A stretch of DNA of 64,000 bases, taken from positions 19,416,149-19,480,148 of the forward strand of contig CM055106.1 of NCBI GenBank assembly GCA_029204225.1, in the 5' to 3' direction. The translations under genes were made by a program, and so were the position numbers. This DNA comes from Diphasiastrum complanatum. Lineage: Eukaryota > Streptophyta > Lycopodiopsida > Lycopodiales > Lycopodiaceae. This document shows positions 12,216-25,909 of this stretch, in pieces. Under the pieces are notes generated by a model. It worked only from the letters and a program-made list of their open reading frames with translations, made no database searches and had not been told where the DNA came from. How positions within the stretch are numbered: the first letter of the stretch is position 1; each line of letters begins with the position of its first letter.

Positions 12216-12478
12216 CCTTTCAGCCTTAAGCTACCTACTAAAAGAAATGGGACACATGCAGGCTACCATTCAAGCTATGTCCATGAAAAGGCTATGAGAG
12301 CCCGGGGATTTCCTCGTTGGAGGCAATGAGCGAGCAGAGAGAACCAGCCAACTCTACAAACACAAAGATCCAAGAATTGGAGGAAAAGATTGAGCAACAC
12401 AAGGCTGAGACCAAAACATGGGCTTCTCTTTTCAAGGACGACAATAGAGAAGGTACACCTACCTTCAATAGTGTCATT
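12216..12478. other. Short unassigned spacer
   Basis: Retroelement-like debris between the minus-strand gypsy fragment and the plus-strand LINE. No open frame could be assigned. Confidence 0.3.
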
Positions 12479-13321
12479 GTCGGTGAATGTGGCTAAGACC
12501 AAGGTTATGGTGTTCAACACCTCCAGGTCCTTCATGATGCGACAGGAACTTTTATGGGATGGTCAACCACTTGAGGTTGTTGATTCTTACACATATTTAG
12601 GCATGGTATTCTCGGGTCCCTCTTTCAGCATGAGACAGGCAGCTGTAAACCGGGTACAGAAGGGTTATGCCTTGTTGGTAGATTTGGAGAGACTGTGCTT
12701 CAGCTCACACATCAGGGATGCGACCAGTGAGTGTCGACACTTTGACACTATGGTTGTCCCCTAAGCTATATACGCAGTCAAGACCACTGATTGGGCACAC
12801 ATCTCACGTCTCCAGATTCATATGCTCTCTCAAATGATACGGGCTATGCCCTCTGTGCCACACCAGATTATATTGGCGGAGTTTGTTGTCCCCCCCCATC
12901 CAGATTGAGGCCCTATTCCACATTATCACATTCATATAGCGGCTGGAGGATTTCCAAGTTGGGAACACACACTATGCTATAGCGGCTCTATCCTCATCTC
13001 GATGCTTACACTCGCAGGGACACTCCTTCTCATGGTACTCCCAAGCTTGTCGTCTTCTCTCCACAGTGGGTATTCAGATTACTGACCTACCTGCGAGCAC
13101 TCATCAGTATATCCGGGGCCACCTCTACAGATCATATCTTTAGAGCACATGGCAGGGTCCATTGGGGACCAAGAGCGAGTTCTATCGCACACATTTTCTA
13201 TCTCTTGACCCAACTGGATGCCACCATAGTACCTGGGTACTTGTTGGAAAGTACTTCACATAGACTACAGACAATGATGGGTCAATTTCGGGTTTCCTCA
13301 CATCAGTTGGCCAGTTACTAT
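12479..13321 (+). mobile_element. LINE copy (plus strand), ORF2 middle part, decayed
   Basis: The plus strand reads VNVAKTKVMVFNTSRSF and VVDSYTYLGMVFSG, the region just after the LINE reverse transcriptase active site. It continues as the segments seen in copies C and D (GTHQYIRG equivalent, then WQGPLGTKSEFYRTHF). Stops and frameshifts occur near 12761, 12970, 13141 and 13240. It lacks a 3' tail and joins a gypsy integrase fragment at about 13322. Confidence 0.72.
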
Positions 13322-13700
13322 AGGTTTGCCTCATAAGACACCTAGTGCTATGGAATTTCTAACTTACATGCAATAGATGTTGGAGTTAACAAAGGAAAAT
13401 GTAAAAGCGGCAATGGATCAGGCAAAGACATGCCATTCTGAATCGTACGCCAAAAGACTTTGAGGAAGGAGACATGGTGTTTCTCAGGATTCCAAAGGAC
13501 TCGAAAACCCTGAAGACAATAACTGTTATAAGTTGTCACCTAGATATTGTGGACCTTGGAAAATCGTTAAAAAGATTAATAGCGTTGCTTATGAATTGGA
13601 TTTGCCTGTTGGTTGTAAGGTTCATCCTGTTTTTCATGTTTCATGCTTAAAGAAGATTTTACATGACGGTGGTAACTTGTTGGCTGATGGCCTGTATTAG
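13322..13700 (+). pseudogene. Ty3/gypsy integrase C-terminal fragment
   Basis: The plus strand reads LTKENVKAAMDQAKTCH, FEEGDMVFLRIP, then CYKLSPRYCGPWKIVKKI and CKVHPVFHVSCLKK. This is the classic end of gypsy integrases, with the GDxV(F/W)L and HPVFHVS(C/Q)L motifs. Two frameshifts (near 13440 and 13520) break the frame. Confidence 0.8.
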
Positions 13701-14011
13701 AACCCATGATGTGGACTTGGACTCATAAACCTTCTTTAAAGCTTCCCAAGCCTCACTAGATGAAGTACACTTACCAACTTCTTTAGAAGTTCATTTGTCA
13801 CATTCATCTTGATCACATGAAGAGCTTTCTTTGGGCTACTATCATACCTCAAATTGTTCTTAAAGTGCCAAAGGTCTCTCCTCCACACCTACAACAATGC
13901 CATCAATTCATTCATCTCAGGGAGAGACTCCATTCTCACCTTCCAAGTTGAATACTTGTTTAAGGTAAGCCTATCATTGCTCTCCAACATGAAGCCTCCA
14001 TTTGTAGCCAT
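13701..14011 (-). pseudogene. Ty1/copia gag N-terminal fragment
   Basis: From ATG at 14011 the minus strand reads MATNGGFMLESNDRL, then NKYSTWKVRMES, resembling the N-terminus of plant copia Gag (the L-x4-YSxWKxxME pattern). A stop follows within about 40 codons, and homologous-looking sequence continues in shifted frames to about 13705. Confidence 0.6.
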
Positions 14012-14096
14012 GTTGCAATGATTTGACCTTCTCTTTCAACCTGTTTGAATGCACTTCGCACTCTCTTGAAAGTCAACAAATGAATCCAAGAAGAAA

Positions 14097-15800
14097 TCAA
14101 AATGATATGGAACCTCTCAAATCTCTTTCTTGCACAAAACTAGCCAATCCAACACATAGAATTGATGACACTTGACTGAACCGAGTTCCGGAGGCAGTCT
14201 TGTGTACATCCTTTTCATGAACTCTAACCTGATGGCGATGTTTAACCGTTATCTTGTTTAAACCTCGATAATCCACACACATACGCCATGATCCGCCGTC
14301 CTTTTTACAAGAATGATCGGAGAGGCAAAAGGGGAATAACTTGGTCATATATGCCCTTTGGCAAGATAATCATCGACCATCCGTCTCACGTCCTCTTCCT
14401 CCTTAAGACTCATTCAATAAGGACGTCTATTGACAGGACGTGATTCGAGTATTAATTAAATCTTTTAACATTCCTCTTAGGAGGTAAAATAGATGGAAGA
14501 TCATCTATGAACACATCTAAAAATTCTCTCCTAATTTCTTGATCCAAATTGGCAATAGTACTAGATTGCACACACTGCATGCTACTCTGACTAGTATTGG
14601 TAGACATATCAAGTAGAAAGCAAGCACACATGTACTCACAATAGATCCTACACAACTGCGTAGCTGAAACAAGCGGTCCAGGAGACACATCTTGCTCACC
14701 ATGAAGGCAATGCATCACACCATCAAACTGGAACTCATACACATGAGTATCCTAGGCTATGTGTGGCTTCCGCATCGCGTGCCAACAAATGCCCAACACA
14801 AAATCAAACCGCGGAAGCCATGTTATCTCAAAATCCAACTCTTCTGTGTAACTTTGTACAGTTAGTGGAATGCCCACACCCTCTTATCCCAAATCTTTCA
14901 GCCATTTCCATTGTGTACTGGTACTGGGATGGTTGAGTGCTCACACCTAACTTCCGTACCAAAGTTGAATTCAACACGTTATGAGAGGATCCAATGTCAA
15001 ATAGGACATGAACATCTCTACCACACAGCTGTCCTCGCATAAAAACAAGAGAAATGTTAGGAAATTGATACCCTTGGTGAGCCAACTTTGACAAAAGCGC
15101 TGGTGGAGCCGTGTTCACTCTCCTAACCACCGAAACATTCATGGGCATGGAACATCTAGATTGGCTTCTTGCTCGATCTCTTCCACGGTCACCCGAGCTT
15201 ACCAGTGACTGGTTTGACCTTCAAACTTTTCCTTTTTGTTCCATTTGCCCTTGTGTCCTGACCACTTGTACCAGCTACCGCAGCAGGATCCGGGCCCCTT
15301 CTTCCATCTTCATAATACAAAGCCATCTATATGGCTCCCCAAAAATCATGAGATTGATCCTTCCACACGAAAGGGCGAATACTCTCTCAAAGTCCCTCCA
15401 CAAAGTGAAATACTTGCATGTACATAGGAAGAGGAATGCATAACAAAGCCTCTCGGTACTTGTCTGCATAATCCTGCACGCTCAAGTTACCCTACTTCAA
15501 ATAAGTCCATTGATGCATGGCTTTGTTATTTTCATCCATAGGCACCCAATTTTGCGTAAAGGTTTGCCGGAATGCCTCCCATGTGGTTGGACCAAGGCCA
15601 TCCTTTTCCACCTTCCTCCACCACCTTTGTGCTGACTCTTGAAAACGATGTGGCTTCAACAATCATCTCCGTTTCATCGTCTATGCCACACATCTGGAAT
15701 GCTTTCTCCCATTTTTGCAACCAATTCTTAACGACATATGGGTCCTCATAGATACTGCTCCAGTGAACTTCAGAGGTTTTAGATCCTTAATCAGTCTTAG
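14097..15800 (-). pseudogene. Degenerate Ty3/gypsy element (gag, protease, RT start)
   Basis: Minus-strand remains are in element order. A gag-like piece (15720-15530) is followed by a protease region at 15148-14828, with LFDIGSSHNVLNSTLVRKLG in place of the usual DSGATHNF-type site. A protease-RT linker (14742-14452) has FIDDLPSILPPKRNV. The RT start (14348-14097) has KKDGGSWRMCVDYRGLNKIT. Many stops and frameshifts are present, and no LTR was found. Confidence 0.78.
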
Positions 15801-16190
15801 GAACATCCTCGTTCCTAATCCTTATCTGATGGTATCCTGATCTAAGGTCAATCTTAAAAAATACTAAGCTCCATTCAGGCGATCCATGATCATCCATCCT
15901 AGGTAAGAGACATGTTCTTGATGGCTAACTTATTTAATTTTTATAAATGACACAATCATGTGCCTCCATCCTTTTTACTGACCAAAAGGATTGGTGCTCC
16001 CCAAGGGGACTTACTAGGTCGAATGTGGCCCATCCTAAGATATTGATGTAACTGCCTAGAAATTTCATCCTCTTTCTTAGCGCTAACCCTATATGGAAAA
16101 AGGGATACAAGCATGCTATCGGGAATTAACTCTATCTGATGGTTGATACTCCTTTGGGGAGGTAGGCCATTAGGTAGTTTTTCAGGAAAA
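15801..16190 (-). pseudogene. Second Ty3/gypsy RT fragment
   Basis: The minus strand reads HIRPSKSPWGAPILLVSKKD, then LNKLAIKN and a decayed WIA-MELSIF stretch. This is the same part of gypsy reverse transcriptase as in the neighbouring element but clearly different, so at least two gypsy insertions are merged here. Confidence 0.72.
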
Positions 16191-16489
16191 ACATTGCCCC
16201 TCCTCCAGGTGAATTATCACTTAAGGGGTTATTTATATGCATGCCTCAAAAGCATTTGCAATTAATCAGCATTTTATGGGCAATATGGGTATCAGATGAA
16301 AGCTCTGATTAAGAGCATAATTACTATGTAGTTTGTCAACTGTTTCGGGTCCAAGATGGTCCAGTTTAGGTTCATTGATCCATGTTGGGTTTTGTCAAGG
16401 ATAAAATTTCGACTCTAACCTCTAGCCTATTCGTTACGATCACAGATGGTCCCAGTAAGTGTGTTTTCGCTCAGGGAGTTGGAAGGCCA

Positions 16490-16625
16490 AATCATGAAGA
16501 GGCCTTACCGTCGGCGGGGCCGGACCCTGCCGTTGGGGGGCGTTGACCCCCAAACCCCCCACCGGACCCCCCGTTTCTCAGGGGGCTACCGCCCCCCAAA
16601 CCCCCTGAGCATTTATTGAAAACCA
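16490..16625. repeat. GC-rich block with G/C-run hairpins
   Basis: An isolated GC-rich island in AT-rich DNA. It holds alternating runs of five to seven G or C, including the perfect hairpin GGGGGCTACCGCCCCC near 16577, repeated CCCCCCAAACCCCC motifs, and several G-runs that could stack. Such blocks are common in plant LTRs. No ORF is supported. Confidence 0.5.
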
Positions 16626-16739
16626 GAGCAAATAACAACCAAATAGCTATTGAAAATAAGATTTGTTTGTGCCCCATCTACTGCACTTCTGAGAGGCAAA
16701 ACGCTGGTTTGACCATTGATGCCCTAAAAATATTTCAGC

Positions 16740-18055
16740 CATAAGCTATTTTTCCAACCAAAAAAAAAAATTTAGTACGATTTTGGGAGGAGAAATGCGT
16801 TTCTGTGCATCTATGGATTAGACGTGGTTTACTGTTATGTAGGTGGTTGTGGAGCAAGGAGGATGGAGGGAGATGAAGAAGAGCACAAGGGTGGTGAAGG
16901 GATGTATTCCACTCAACCCACAAGCCTATACTGGCTATTGGTACAGCCTATGGCAATCCATCCTCCAACCACTCCCTTCTTCCCTTTGTTCCAAGCTTAA
17001 TTTGTTGTTTTCTTGTAAGCTTATGCAATTTAGAAAAACTTTTCAGCTTTAAGCTTTTAAAAACTCAAAGCTTTAAGCTTATAACGTTTGTATGAGGGGA
17101 GGGATTACCCTTTCCCTTCCCTCCCCCTTTTTCTTGAAGTGGCGCGCGCCTATGCCCCCCACCCCCGGTCACCCTAGTGACCAAAGAGATCTACAAACGT
17201 ACCCACCACCGCTACGTTTATGACTCATATGCAATAAAGGCGGGATGGAAATAGCTTGACTACATCTTTCCAAGACTTGACGGGGTCTTGTGCATAAGCA
17301 ATTCATACCTAGTCGAAATTTGAAGCATGGTCTTCAAATCGGTACCTTGACAGCTGAGGAAGCTACGAACAAGTGTACCAAGTCATTCCCTAGGCCTGGT
17401 GGGTAATTCAGAAATATGTCACATTGTTTACAAGTTAGAGCTACCACAGGAATGTAAATTATAGCCGAAATGTGGAAAATCCCTCAGCTTTGGCAGGGGA
17501 ATTGCTCTTCAAAAATGCTGAGTGAATTCACAGCGCTTTCTTACTAACTTCCAAGTTAAACTTGTTAGAATCTAAAAGAAGATTACTCCAATAGGAATCT
17601 TCCCATGATGGCATTTCACCTATTTTTGAAACACTAAAAAAATCAGCATCATCAAAGAGCCTGTAGTGGAGTGACTCTTTATCCAAGGCCTACTGCATTT
17701 GTTTCAACTCGACAATTGGGATCACCCGAAGTTCGATTTCAGTTCAGACAATGACGCGTAGTAGAATTGCAGTTATTCTAACAAACAGAGCCACCCACAT
17801 CCACACTCTTGGAAGATGTGAAACTTGAGAACTACTGAGGAAAGCTAATATGCGAAAACCATTTGTTAAAAAATACGAAAAAACCAGGGATCGTGATTGT
17901 TTAATTTCACTAAGCGAACTGCTACATAACCTGCTAGTCACTCAAAATTACAGGTGGGCTAATTAACAAGGATGTGGATCTGAAAAACAGACAGTATGAG
18001 ACGGACAGATCTGCGAGTTGCAACAGATGGGCGGAATTGAAATGGAAGGAGAGAG
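16740..18055. other. No gene seen
   Basis: About 1.3 kb without recognisable coding sequence. It contains a pyrimidine-rich stretch with GGCGCGCGCC near 17100-17165. Confidence 0.35.
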
Positions 18056-18061
18056 ACTTAC

Positions 18062-18400
18062 ATGATTTGCAGCAAAATGGAAGCAAATTGCGGGGTCAGG
18101 AGGAGTTTAAGCACAGCCAAGAACGAAGAATCCATCCACCCACGCCCATAAGCAGGATCCCAAACTCTGCCTTATCATGATCAGATCACCATCTCGCTCT
18201 ATCGATCTCTCGCAGATCGCATTGCTCTCGATGGATCGGGGGAGAGAAAAGAGATAAGGAGAGACAGCCCTCTTCGATCTGCCCGAGCAGGCCGGGCAGC
18301 CTGCATCCCTCTGTCTTTACTCTGCCCCTTCGCCTGCCCGCGGGCTGCTGCCCGTCACCGGCTACCGGCTGCTCCGGTTATTTTCTTTGAGCCCATTGGC
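18062..18400 (-). promoter_or_regulatory. Possible orphan first exon / promoter region
   Basis: Read on the minus strand, a GC-rich segment (about 18360-18180) with several ATGs leads to a consensus 5' splice donor GTAAGT at 18061-18056. The frame open at the donor starts with ATG at 18135 and encodes a short hydrophobic segment, MDSSFLAVLKLLLTP. An overlapping short uORF lies in another frame. I could not identify the protein or a second exon downstream, so this may be a real 5' exon of an unrecognised gene or chance. Confidence 0.25.
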
Positions 18401-20230
18401 CCATCTTAAAGTGCTCTCCAAAATATCTTTCTTTAATTTTTTTTTTTTTAGGGGGGTGAGAAAATATCCGCCTGGCGGGCCCACCGTTCTCGACCAATCC
18501 ACATACAACAACTTGACTTCACGGAGAGATTCAGATGAACCTAAAATGATCTCCGTCGAATCCCGCCTCGTAATCCTGATGGCACAATGTGATTCGTTGT
18601 AATCCCACCGTTGGATCCGTCGTAGACATTTTATTTTTGGGCTTGAACTGGATGCTTGTCGGAGCTGATTGCCTAAACTTCTTGTAAGCCTAAACTCAAG
18701 CACACTTGTGATCACACTTCGCATAGGGTTGAACGGCTGGGTGTGTAGGCTTGCATCTCTTTCTCTGTGGCACACACCTCAGAGTGCCATTTTAGCGCCA
18801 TTGTACCCACCTTGTGACCAATGGAGGTATTTGCCTTTTTCACCTTATCTAGTTAACGAGCTACATAATGTGTTTTGAAGAAACATATTGTGGAAAATGA
18901 TGGCAAGTTCTCTTGTTGAATAGCAATGAGACAAGAGGACGAGCCATAATTTTCCACTAATGTCAATAAACATATACTATCTAGTTCAATGTGTGTCGTG
19001 AATATCTAACCCAAAATTTTGTTGCACAGATGTAACATTCTTTAAAAAGCATAATTTTTAAGTTTTATTCAAGAGGGCTTCGTATTTTCAGATTCCATCC
19101 ACAAGGGCTTCAAATTCAAGGTTGAGAATTATAGCCAATCAAATTCATGAATCAATTTTTATCATCATGTGCCAAGTATTGGGGTTTCCATACCATCCAT
19201 TCATGTAAGATTTGAGCTGACATACATTAAGACCTAAGTAACGGGTGTTTAGAGAAATATTATGGAAATGGTGAGTCCTCTCATCAAGGCGTAGCAGGTA
19301 AAAGCTTTGTATTTTCAAGGTAAAAATTACAAACGATCAAGTTTGCTTGACAAAATTAGATCTGATTATTACAAAGTAGGTAGTGGGGACCCCCAAACTC
19401 AATCTCACCATCCATTCATGTAAGATTTGAGTCGACATGTACTGGGATAAATATATAGATTCATTCATTCACAAGACTTTTTATAACTTGAGTGTTCGGA
19501 AGGTGGGGTCACACAATGACGTCAATGGCAGAGGCCCAGAAGGGCCTAAAACTTAGTAATAGTTATCCTACATAAGGATTCAAGTGCAAGTTTTCTACTA
19601 CACACATCCAAAATCCCGATTTTAAGTACCTTTAAAAGACTTAATTCTGCCAAGTTTTTCATAAAGTTTATCAATTTCATTCTCAAAGAATGTCAATTTT
19701 CCCTAGCATTGGGAGAACTAGTGAATTATCTATTTTTAACTCAGAGTATTTTGGTTATAAATTCTAGTGGGACTTTATTCGTCATGATAAGGACATTGTT
19801 TAGATAGACAATAATATGGAAGATCCAAAATCAGTTGAAGCCTAAATGGAAGAAGACATTGCATGAAAAATATCAAATATAGTTGATTATATTGGTCTTT
19901 TTTGCCATGGGTTTGAGGAAAGAAGGTGGAAATTACACAATGACCACGGAATTCTAACTCGGACACTTCCAATCTTGATCAAATGCCTAAGAACCCACGT
20001 GAAGCTTCACGTGAACAAAGTGACAATGAAGACCAAATGTGTTATTATAATTGCATGATGGCACCATATCGCACGCATCAAAATATTAGGTTGCAAGATG
20101 ATGATTCCTAGCTTGATGGAGCTCGGACCTTTCACAAATTCAAGTGTTCAGAAAAAGGATAATATACAATGGTGCTTCATAGATTTGGATGTTGATTTGT
20201 GAATTTCAAGCCATATTAAGAGAAATGTGA
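18401..20230. other. No gene seen
   Basis: AT-rich DNA without recognisable frames. It may include the 3' LTR of the minus-strand copia relic: a polypurine-like AAGGAGGG followed by TGTGGTGAATG lies at about 20239-20257 on the minus strand. Confidence 0.3.
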
Positions 20231-20494
20231 CATTCACCACACCCTCCTTGTGCGCGCCTTTCTCTCTTGCAGAAGGCAAGTTGTTCAAGAGATACAAGAA
20301 CCATTTTGTGGCGTGAAAATAAGATGAAATGGACTCTCATACCAATACCTTCATTCAACCAACATATATACAAAGAAAGGTAGGGATTTCAAAGAAAACA
20401 ATTGAATAAATGACAAACTATTTTTGGAAGCTTTCAGCTTTATTCAAAGTGATAGTTGCGAAGTTTTTTAAAATTTCATAGTTCAAGGTCTCAT

Positions 20495-21570
20495 TCAAAA
20501 TTCTGAGACAGTAGTGGGTGGACCCATATCTGTCATCTCGTATTCATTTGATAACATGTCCTTAACCTCCTTTAAATATTTCATATTATTATTGGATAAC
20601 GGTGTATCATCTACATATAGAGTGATAATAATGAAGGAAGTAGCAACAAATATAAAATAGACATTAGAATATATCGAGCTAGGAATGAAACCCTCTAGTA
20701 GCTCCATGATTGTCCATGTGTCATTTAATATGGGGGAGTCGTATTCCTTGTCCATGGCAACCTTCCATTGTTCTCAGCATCAGTGTTAGACATGGCTTCT
20801 TTCATTGTATTAGGTTCTTGTACAAAATAACAAAAAGGATCATCCATGAATCTTGAAGGTGGATACTTGGGTCAATTTGACCTCCTTGGAATTTTTTCAA
20901 CCTGTTGCTGCTTTTTCAATTGTCGTTGAAATGACTCTTGATCTGAGTCGGAATCGATTGTAGGTATATCGACCTTGGAGTCAGAAGTAGTAGCCACAGA
21001 AATAGTGGGCTTTTTACCCTTCAGGTCATAAAATTGATCTTCTACAAATGTTACATCTCTACTAGTATAACACTTTTGTGTGACTGGATTATATATAGAG
21101 TTTGTATGCTTCATGATCAAAAGAATATCCTACAAAGATGTCATCTAGCTTCTTTCTTAATTCAGTAGGTATTAATTTTGAGAAAAAGTAATGCATCCAA
21201 AAACTCATAAATGCTTGAGAGAGGGCTTTGATCATGTCCAAACCTCATGTGGAGTTTTATTGATGAGAGCATTAGTGATGCGTCAATTTTGTATGTATGC
21301 TACAGTAGATACTACCTTTGCCCAAAAAACTTAGGAAGCGAGGGATGGGCTAGCATGCACTTAGCACTCTCTATGAGAGTTCTATTCTTCCTCTCAGCTA
21401 CACCATTGGACTGAGGTGAGTAGCTAGTAGTGAGTTGTTGCAGTATCTCATGTGCCTTGCAGTAGTCCTTGAACTCCTTTAATGTGAATTCTCCCCCTCC
21501 ATCAGTACGTAGAGCATTGATTCTTCTTGATAAATGAATCCAAAATTGACTCGTAAAGGTTGTGACTTAT
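20495..21570 (-). pseudogene. Degenerate Ty1/copia element (integrase to RT)
   Basis: On the minus strand, around 21480-21310, it reads QQLTTSYSPQSNGVAERKNR, the end of the copia integrase core with its catalytic Glu. Next come KCYTSRDVTFVEDQF (21060) and MDKEYDSPILNDTWTIMEL (20755), the start of copia RT. It then jumps to ITLYVDD followed by KEVKDMLSNEYEMTDMG (about 20640-20510). The RT core between these parts is missing and several stops occur, so it is an internally deleted relic. Confidence 0.78.
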
Positions 21571-24500
21571 AAGTAATACATGTAACCTACAGTATCAATA
21601 ATAATATCATATTGTAGATTCAAACATCTAACTCAGAAGTAACACTCCTTACTTGGTTAGTTGTATTGTATTTAGAGAATATTTGAATGTCTAGCTGTGG
21701 ATCCAAAACACCACATTCAACCTGATTCAAATCCCACCTAGGTTAATAAGTAATTCTCATCGAGATATCACTATTACCTAGCAAGAAATCGTCTCTATCC
21801 AATTCTCATAAATATGCCTATGCTTTATCGACTAGTTTATGCATGCTTATAAACTCAGTCCAAGGAACTCATTGTCAATCCTCAAGATTAAGAATTTGCC
21901 CAAATATTTTATGATCTCAAAATGATTCACTACATAGCATGTCTATATAGATCTCACAATCTATCAAAAATACTTTTTTCAACTGAGAATCCTGTAACTG
22001 AGTTAACTCTAAGAGAGAATATTTCTCAAAGAGTGCTATTTTACAACCAAAATTTCAACCGAAGATTATTTCAAAAGAATATATTATTAGAGTGAATTTC
22101 ATTGCTTGCATCAACTCACAGATCCTAGTTTTTACTAAGATCACAATCTACAAGGAACTAGTTTCAACAAACCTTTTTTTGTAATAGAACTCTCTAGTTT
22201 TGATACAAATCGATTGGATTTGTAATCAACAACTTTTCTACTACAAGATTTTTTTCTAATTTTTCTTTCCTCACATCTTCTAACTAGATATCAACTACAA
22301 TCCTTAGAAGATTATGGTAATATCATCTCGATTCTAATTTTAGAAACAGGTTCCCCATCTACATGGATTCCTCCATGAATCAATGCAGCATATGTTTTAC
22401 ATAGATAAGTACCTATCCACCTATTTCTCCCCCTATTAATAGAAAACTGCACGAGTTTCCATTAGGCATCATATCTATGGAGATATGACCAAGGAGAAGT
22501 CTCATACAACACATATTTCACCCAAAACCATGCTGGAAATGTTCCCTTTGTTATGCCAATAAAACCAACTTGTTTAATGGCCATAACAAACAAGAAAAAA
22601 TCATTTCATGAAAAAGCACATCCACTAGCAAATCGAAAACCATTGACTAAGTTGTCAATTTTGAAAGTGAATTCAAGAGGCTTATTCCAAATAAAACCAG
22701 CACTCAACTCCTCTACCATAGCAAAAAAAATTCAATTGCTCTTTAGCTTTTGAAAGCACAAAAGTTCAGCTTCAAGAGGCTGAATTTTTGGCTTAACTTC
22801 AAAAAGCAAATAGCAAAAGTTATTACAAAAAACTAAATGTTATTAGTGAATCAAAATCCCTTCAAAATCACCAATCAAGTGTGTACTTTATCAAACCGAT
22901 TGTGTAGAGCATCTACCATACAATCGATATCCTGATATGATCTTGTTGATTCAACAAAAGTCGTCAATTGTGATGCCACCAACACAAATGATATAGTAGT
23001 TTTGTATTGTTGGCAATAATATCTTCATCAAAGTTGTGTATGCCACAACATGGTTACTTTAGTGAACTCGTCAACGTAATTTAGGCCCAAGAGCCTCAAG
23101 TCATGCAATTAAAGAAGTCCAACTCTTTTGTAGTTGTAGAGAGACTCGGATAATGTGGAAAAAACTTGAGGAGCCGCCAATGAGCTACATCACTCTCACT
23201 TTGGTTCATTCTCATCGTGTTGCATCACCATCCAACAAGAAAGTCTTAGTTTTTTCTCTCATGAGTGTGTGTATCTTTCTACAAAGTGATAACTTAATTG
23301 TTTGCAATGAAGATAAGTAGGAGGACCTCACCCTTAGTTGAATCTTTGAAAGTATCTGAGCAAGAAGATCCAACATGATTTTGTGTTGATAAGTGTAACA
23401 ATTATAGGGTATGTTTTGCTGAGATATCTATTTGTGAGATTGGAATCTATCCACATTCACAACATTTGATTTGAGAAGTTGGTGGTGTCACAAGATAAAA
23501 ACACGCAAAAAAACAAGATCAAAAGATTTATATCTGAACAAAAATGTAGAATTCCCTAAACAAAAAATCTTAGCCAATCAACACTACATATGTCTCATTT
23601 GTACCCAAGAATAAGTTGCTAGTTTGGTGTCAAGAAAATCCGGATTCTCTTAGGTGGACCCAAAGAAGCAAATTAATTCAACAAAAAATAAAAATAACAA
23701 GGACCACAATATGTAAACAAGAGTTGTCATGGATGAAATACAAAATACTAGAAGCAAAGGAAGCTCCTTAGCTCCCCACTTTTTTGGATTCTATTATTAA
23801 TTTCTTAAATATACCAAAAGCCAAAATACCAAAGATAAAACCATAAGAGTAAATATAATTCGAATTTTTCATGATTTTCTTGAACATTTGATCCTTATTG
23901 AGTAACAAAATAATTAAATTGCTCGAGACAAGAAAACCTATAAAAATTAGAAATAATCACTCCAAAAACATCTAACCTAACCTAGCCTAGCGTATTAATA
24001 AGTTCAAACTTTGCACTTATCACTAGTAGGTGTACAATTAAGTTCACGGGTCTTTAGGATAGATCCCTCCACCAAAAACATTGGGATTTATATATCGAAA
24101 GCTACCCAAATCGAAAAGATTGAGAACAAACAAGTCATCAATAAACCTTTAAACATGAGTTAATTTATGCAATAAAATTTAACAAGTATTACAAGAAACT
24201 GATTTTTTCATAAATTCAAATTTATAAAAAACTTGCATAGATTCAATTCATAAGAAAAAAGATAAACAACTAAATTGGTACCCCCATGAGAATACTTGTC
24301 CTTTGTTGGACAAGAGAATCACCTTAAGAAATATGCAAATTATCCAACAAAAAAAAAATTGACTAAGGTAGTTTGAAAATTTGCTATGCCCTTCAATGGA
24401 TGGTTGAAGCCATTATTCAAAAGTAAGGACTAGCCCTTCATGAAAATTATTGCCTTGAAGTTCGAGCACTATTAACGTTTGTCAATCAAAGCAATTGATG

Positions 24501-25909
24501 GTTATTATGAATCAGTGATTGGATTACAACATATCATATAAATGTGCAAATGTTCATCAATTCTGTTGTCAATCAAGTTTTAGTTCATGGGGAGTTATTT
24601 CGATACAGCTACACAAAAAGTGAAGAAAGAAAGAGGCTCTGATAAACTTCTTTGCATTGAAGAAGCTCTCTTTTGAACTTTTCTGTTCAAATGAGTGGAT
24701 ACCTTATACAAGGTGAGGGACGACTCCATATCTCATAAGTAAATTGAAAGATGAATTGCTTGAAGATGCCAGGAGAGAAGACTTTGTCACTTTAGTATGA
24801 ACATTGGACGTTTGATGGGCAGGCACTACCATTTTGATGATCATAGACATGATAACTTTACACAGAGATGAATATAAATATCTTGATAAAATAAACAAAG
24901 GACTCTTTTTGTGGTCACACAGGCATGGTCGATTTAATTTTATAAGGAAGACCTAGCTGCAAACCATCTCCTCCATTGCAGACTACAGATACTCTAACTA
25001 CAACATCCAAGAGCTTCAAACACAGCCCCAAATCAGTTGCTATCACCAAAATCTCTTTGGTTGGAAGTTGGATTTTGCTGATAAAGGAGCCTTATTCAAA
25101 AGACAACAACGTGCCTGCACTTGTAGGGACGCCTAACTCTTTCTCAATAATCTGCAGAATAAAGAGATTATCTAAAACTACGAGCTGTTCCTTAAAGAGT
25201 AAAGAAACCACTTTATGATGAAACGTGAAGGCATTTGATATCCTATGGCCCAGTTGAAATACAGCAAGGCATTAGCATTTACTGAGCCATCTTAGAAAGT
25301 CCTAGGAGCTCATAAACCCTTAAAAGTGCAGCACTGGTCAATCAAAAACTTCAACATTACAGATTTGTATTGGCATTGACTACCAACAGTCGAGACTGAT
25401 GATCATCGCAGATTAAATTGAAAACTTCGAATTCCTATTTGAGTCTAAATTTGAACATGGCAGCATAATTCAACATCAAGCTTCCAGGATACACAAGCAT
25501 ATATCTGGTTGTCTAAAGGAAGATATAAAAAACTTGATAGATTGCATAAGAAAATAAAGTCTTAGTACACTAAAGTATAGGAGAAAAAATAAGTTTGCTT
25601 TTCTTTCACCAAATAAGCTTTTGATTTTCTACTTATTAATGGAAAATATCACAGTATTGCCACTTACCAACCAGGTGCTTGGACACAAACCCACCTCCAC
25701 TTTAAAAAAAGCAGCTCTACAATGGGAGTGTGGTTTGTCGTGATCGAGCACTGGAAAACTGGATAATGTGACCTTAAGCAAACAATAACGATAAATGCTT
25801 TTCTGTAGGGATACAACTTCATTCTGACAATTTGTCATGGCAATATGACAAAGCTTCAATTTAAGCAGATTAATAACGTATGCAATCCTATAGCAAGGGA
25901 ACTCACAGA
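21571..25909. other. AT-rich intergenic DNA, no gene seen
   Basis: About 4.3 kb of very AT-rich sequence with only short open stretches and no recognisable protein, RNA gene or terminal repeat. The last few hundred bases before 25910 should include the ABCF4 3'UTR. Confidence 0.4.
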
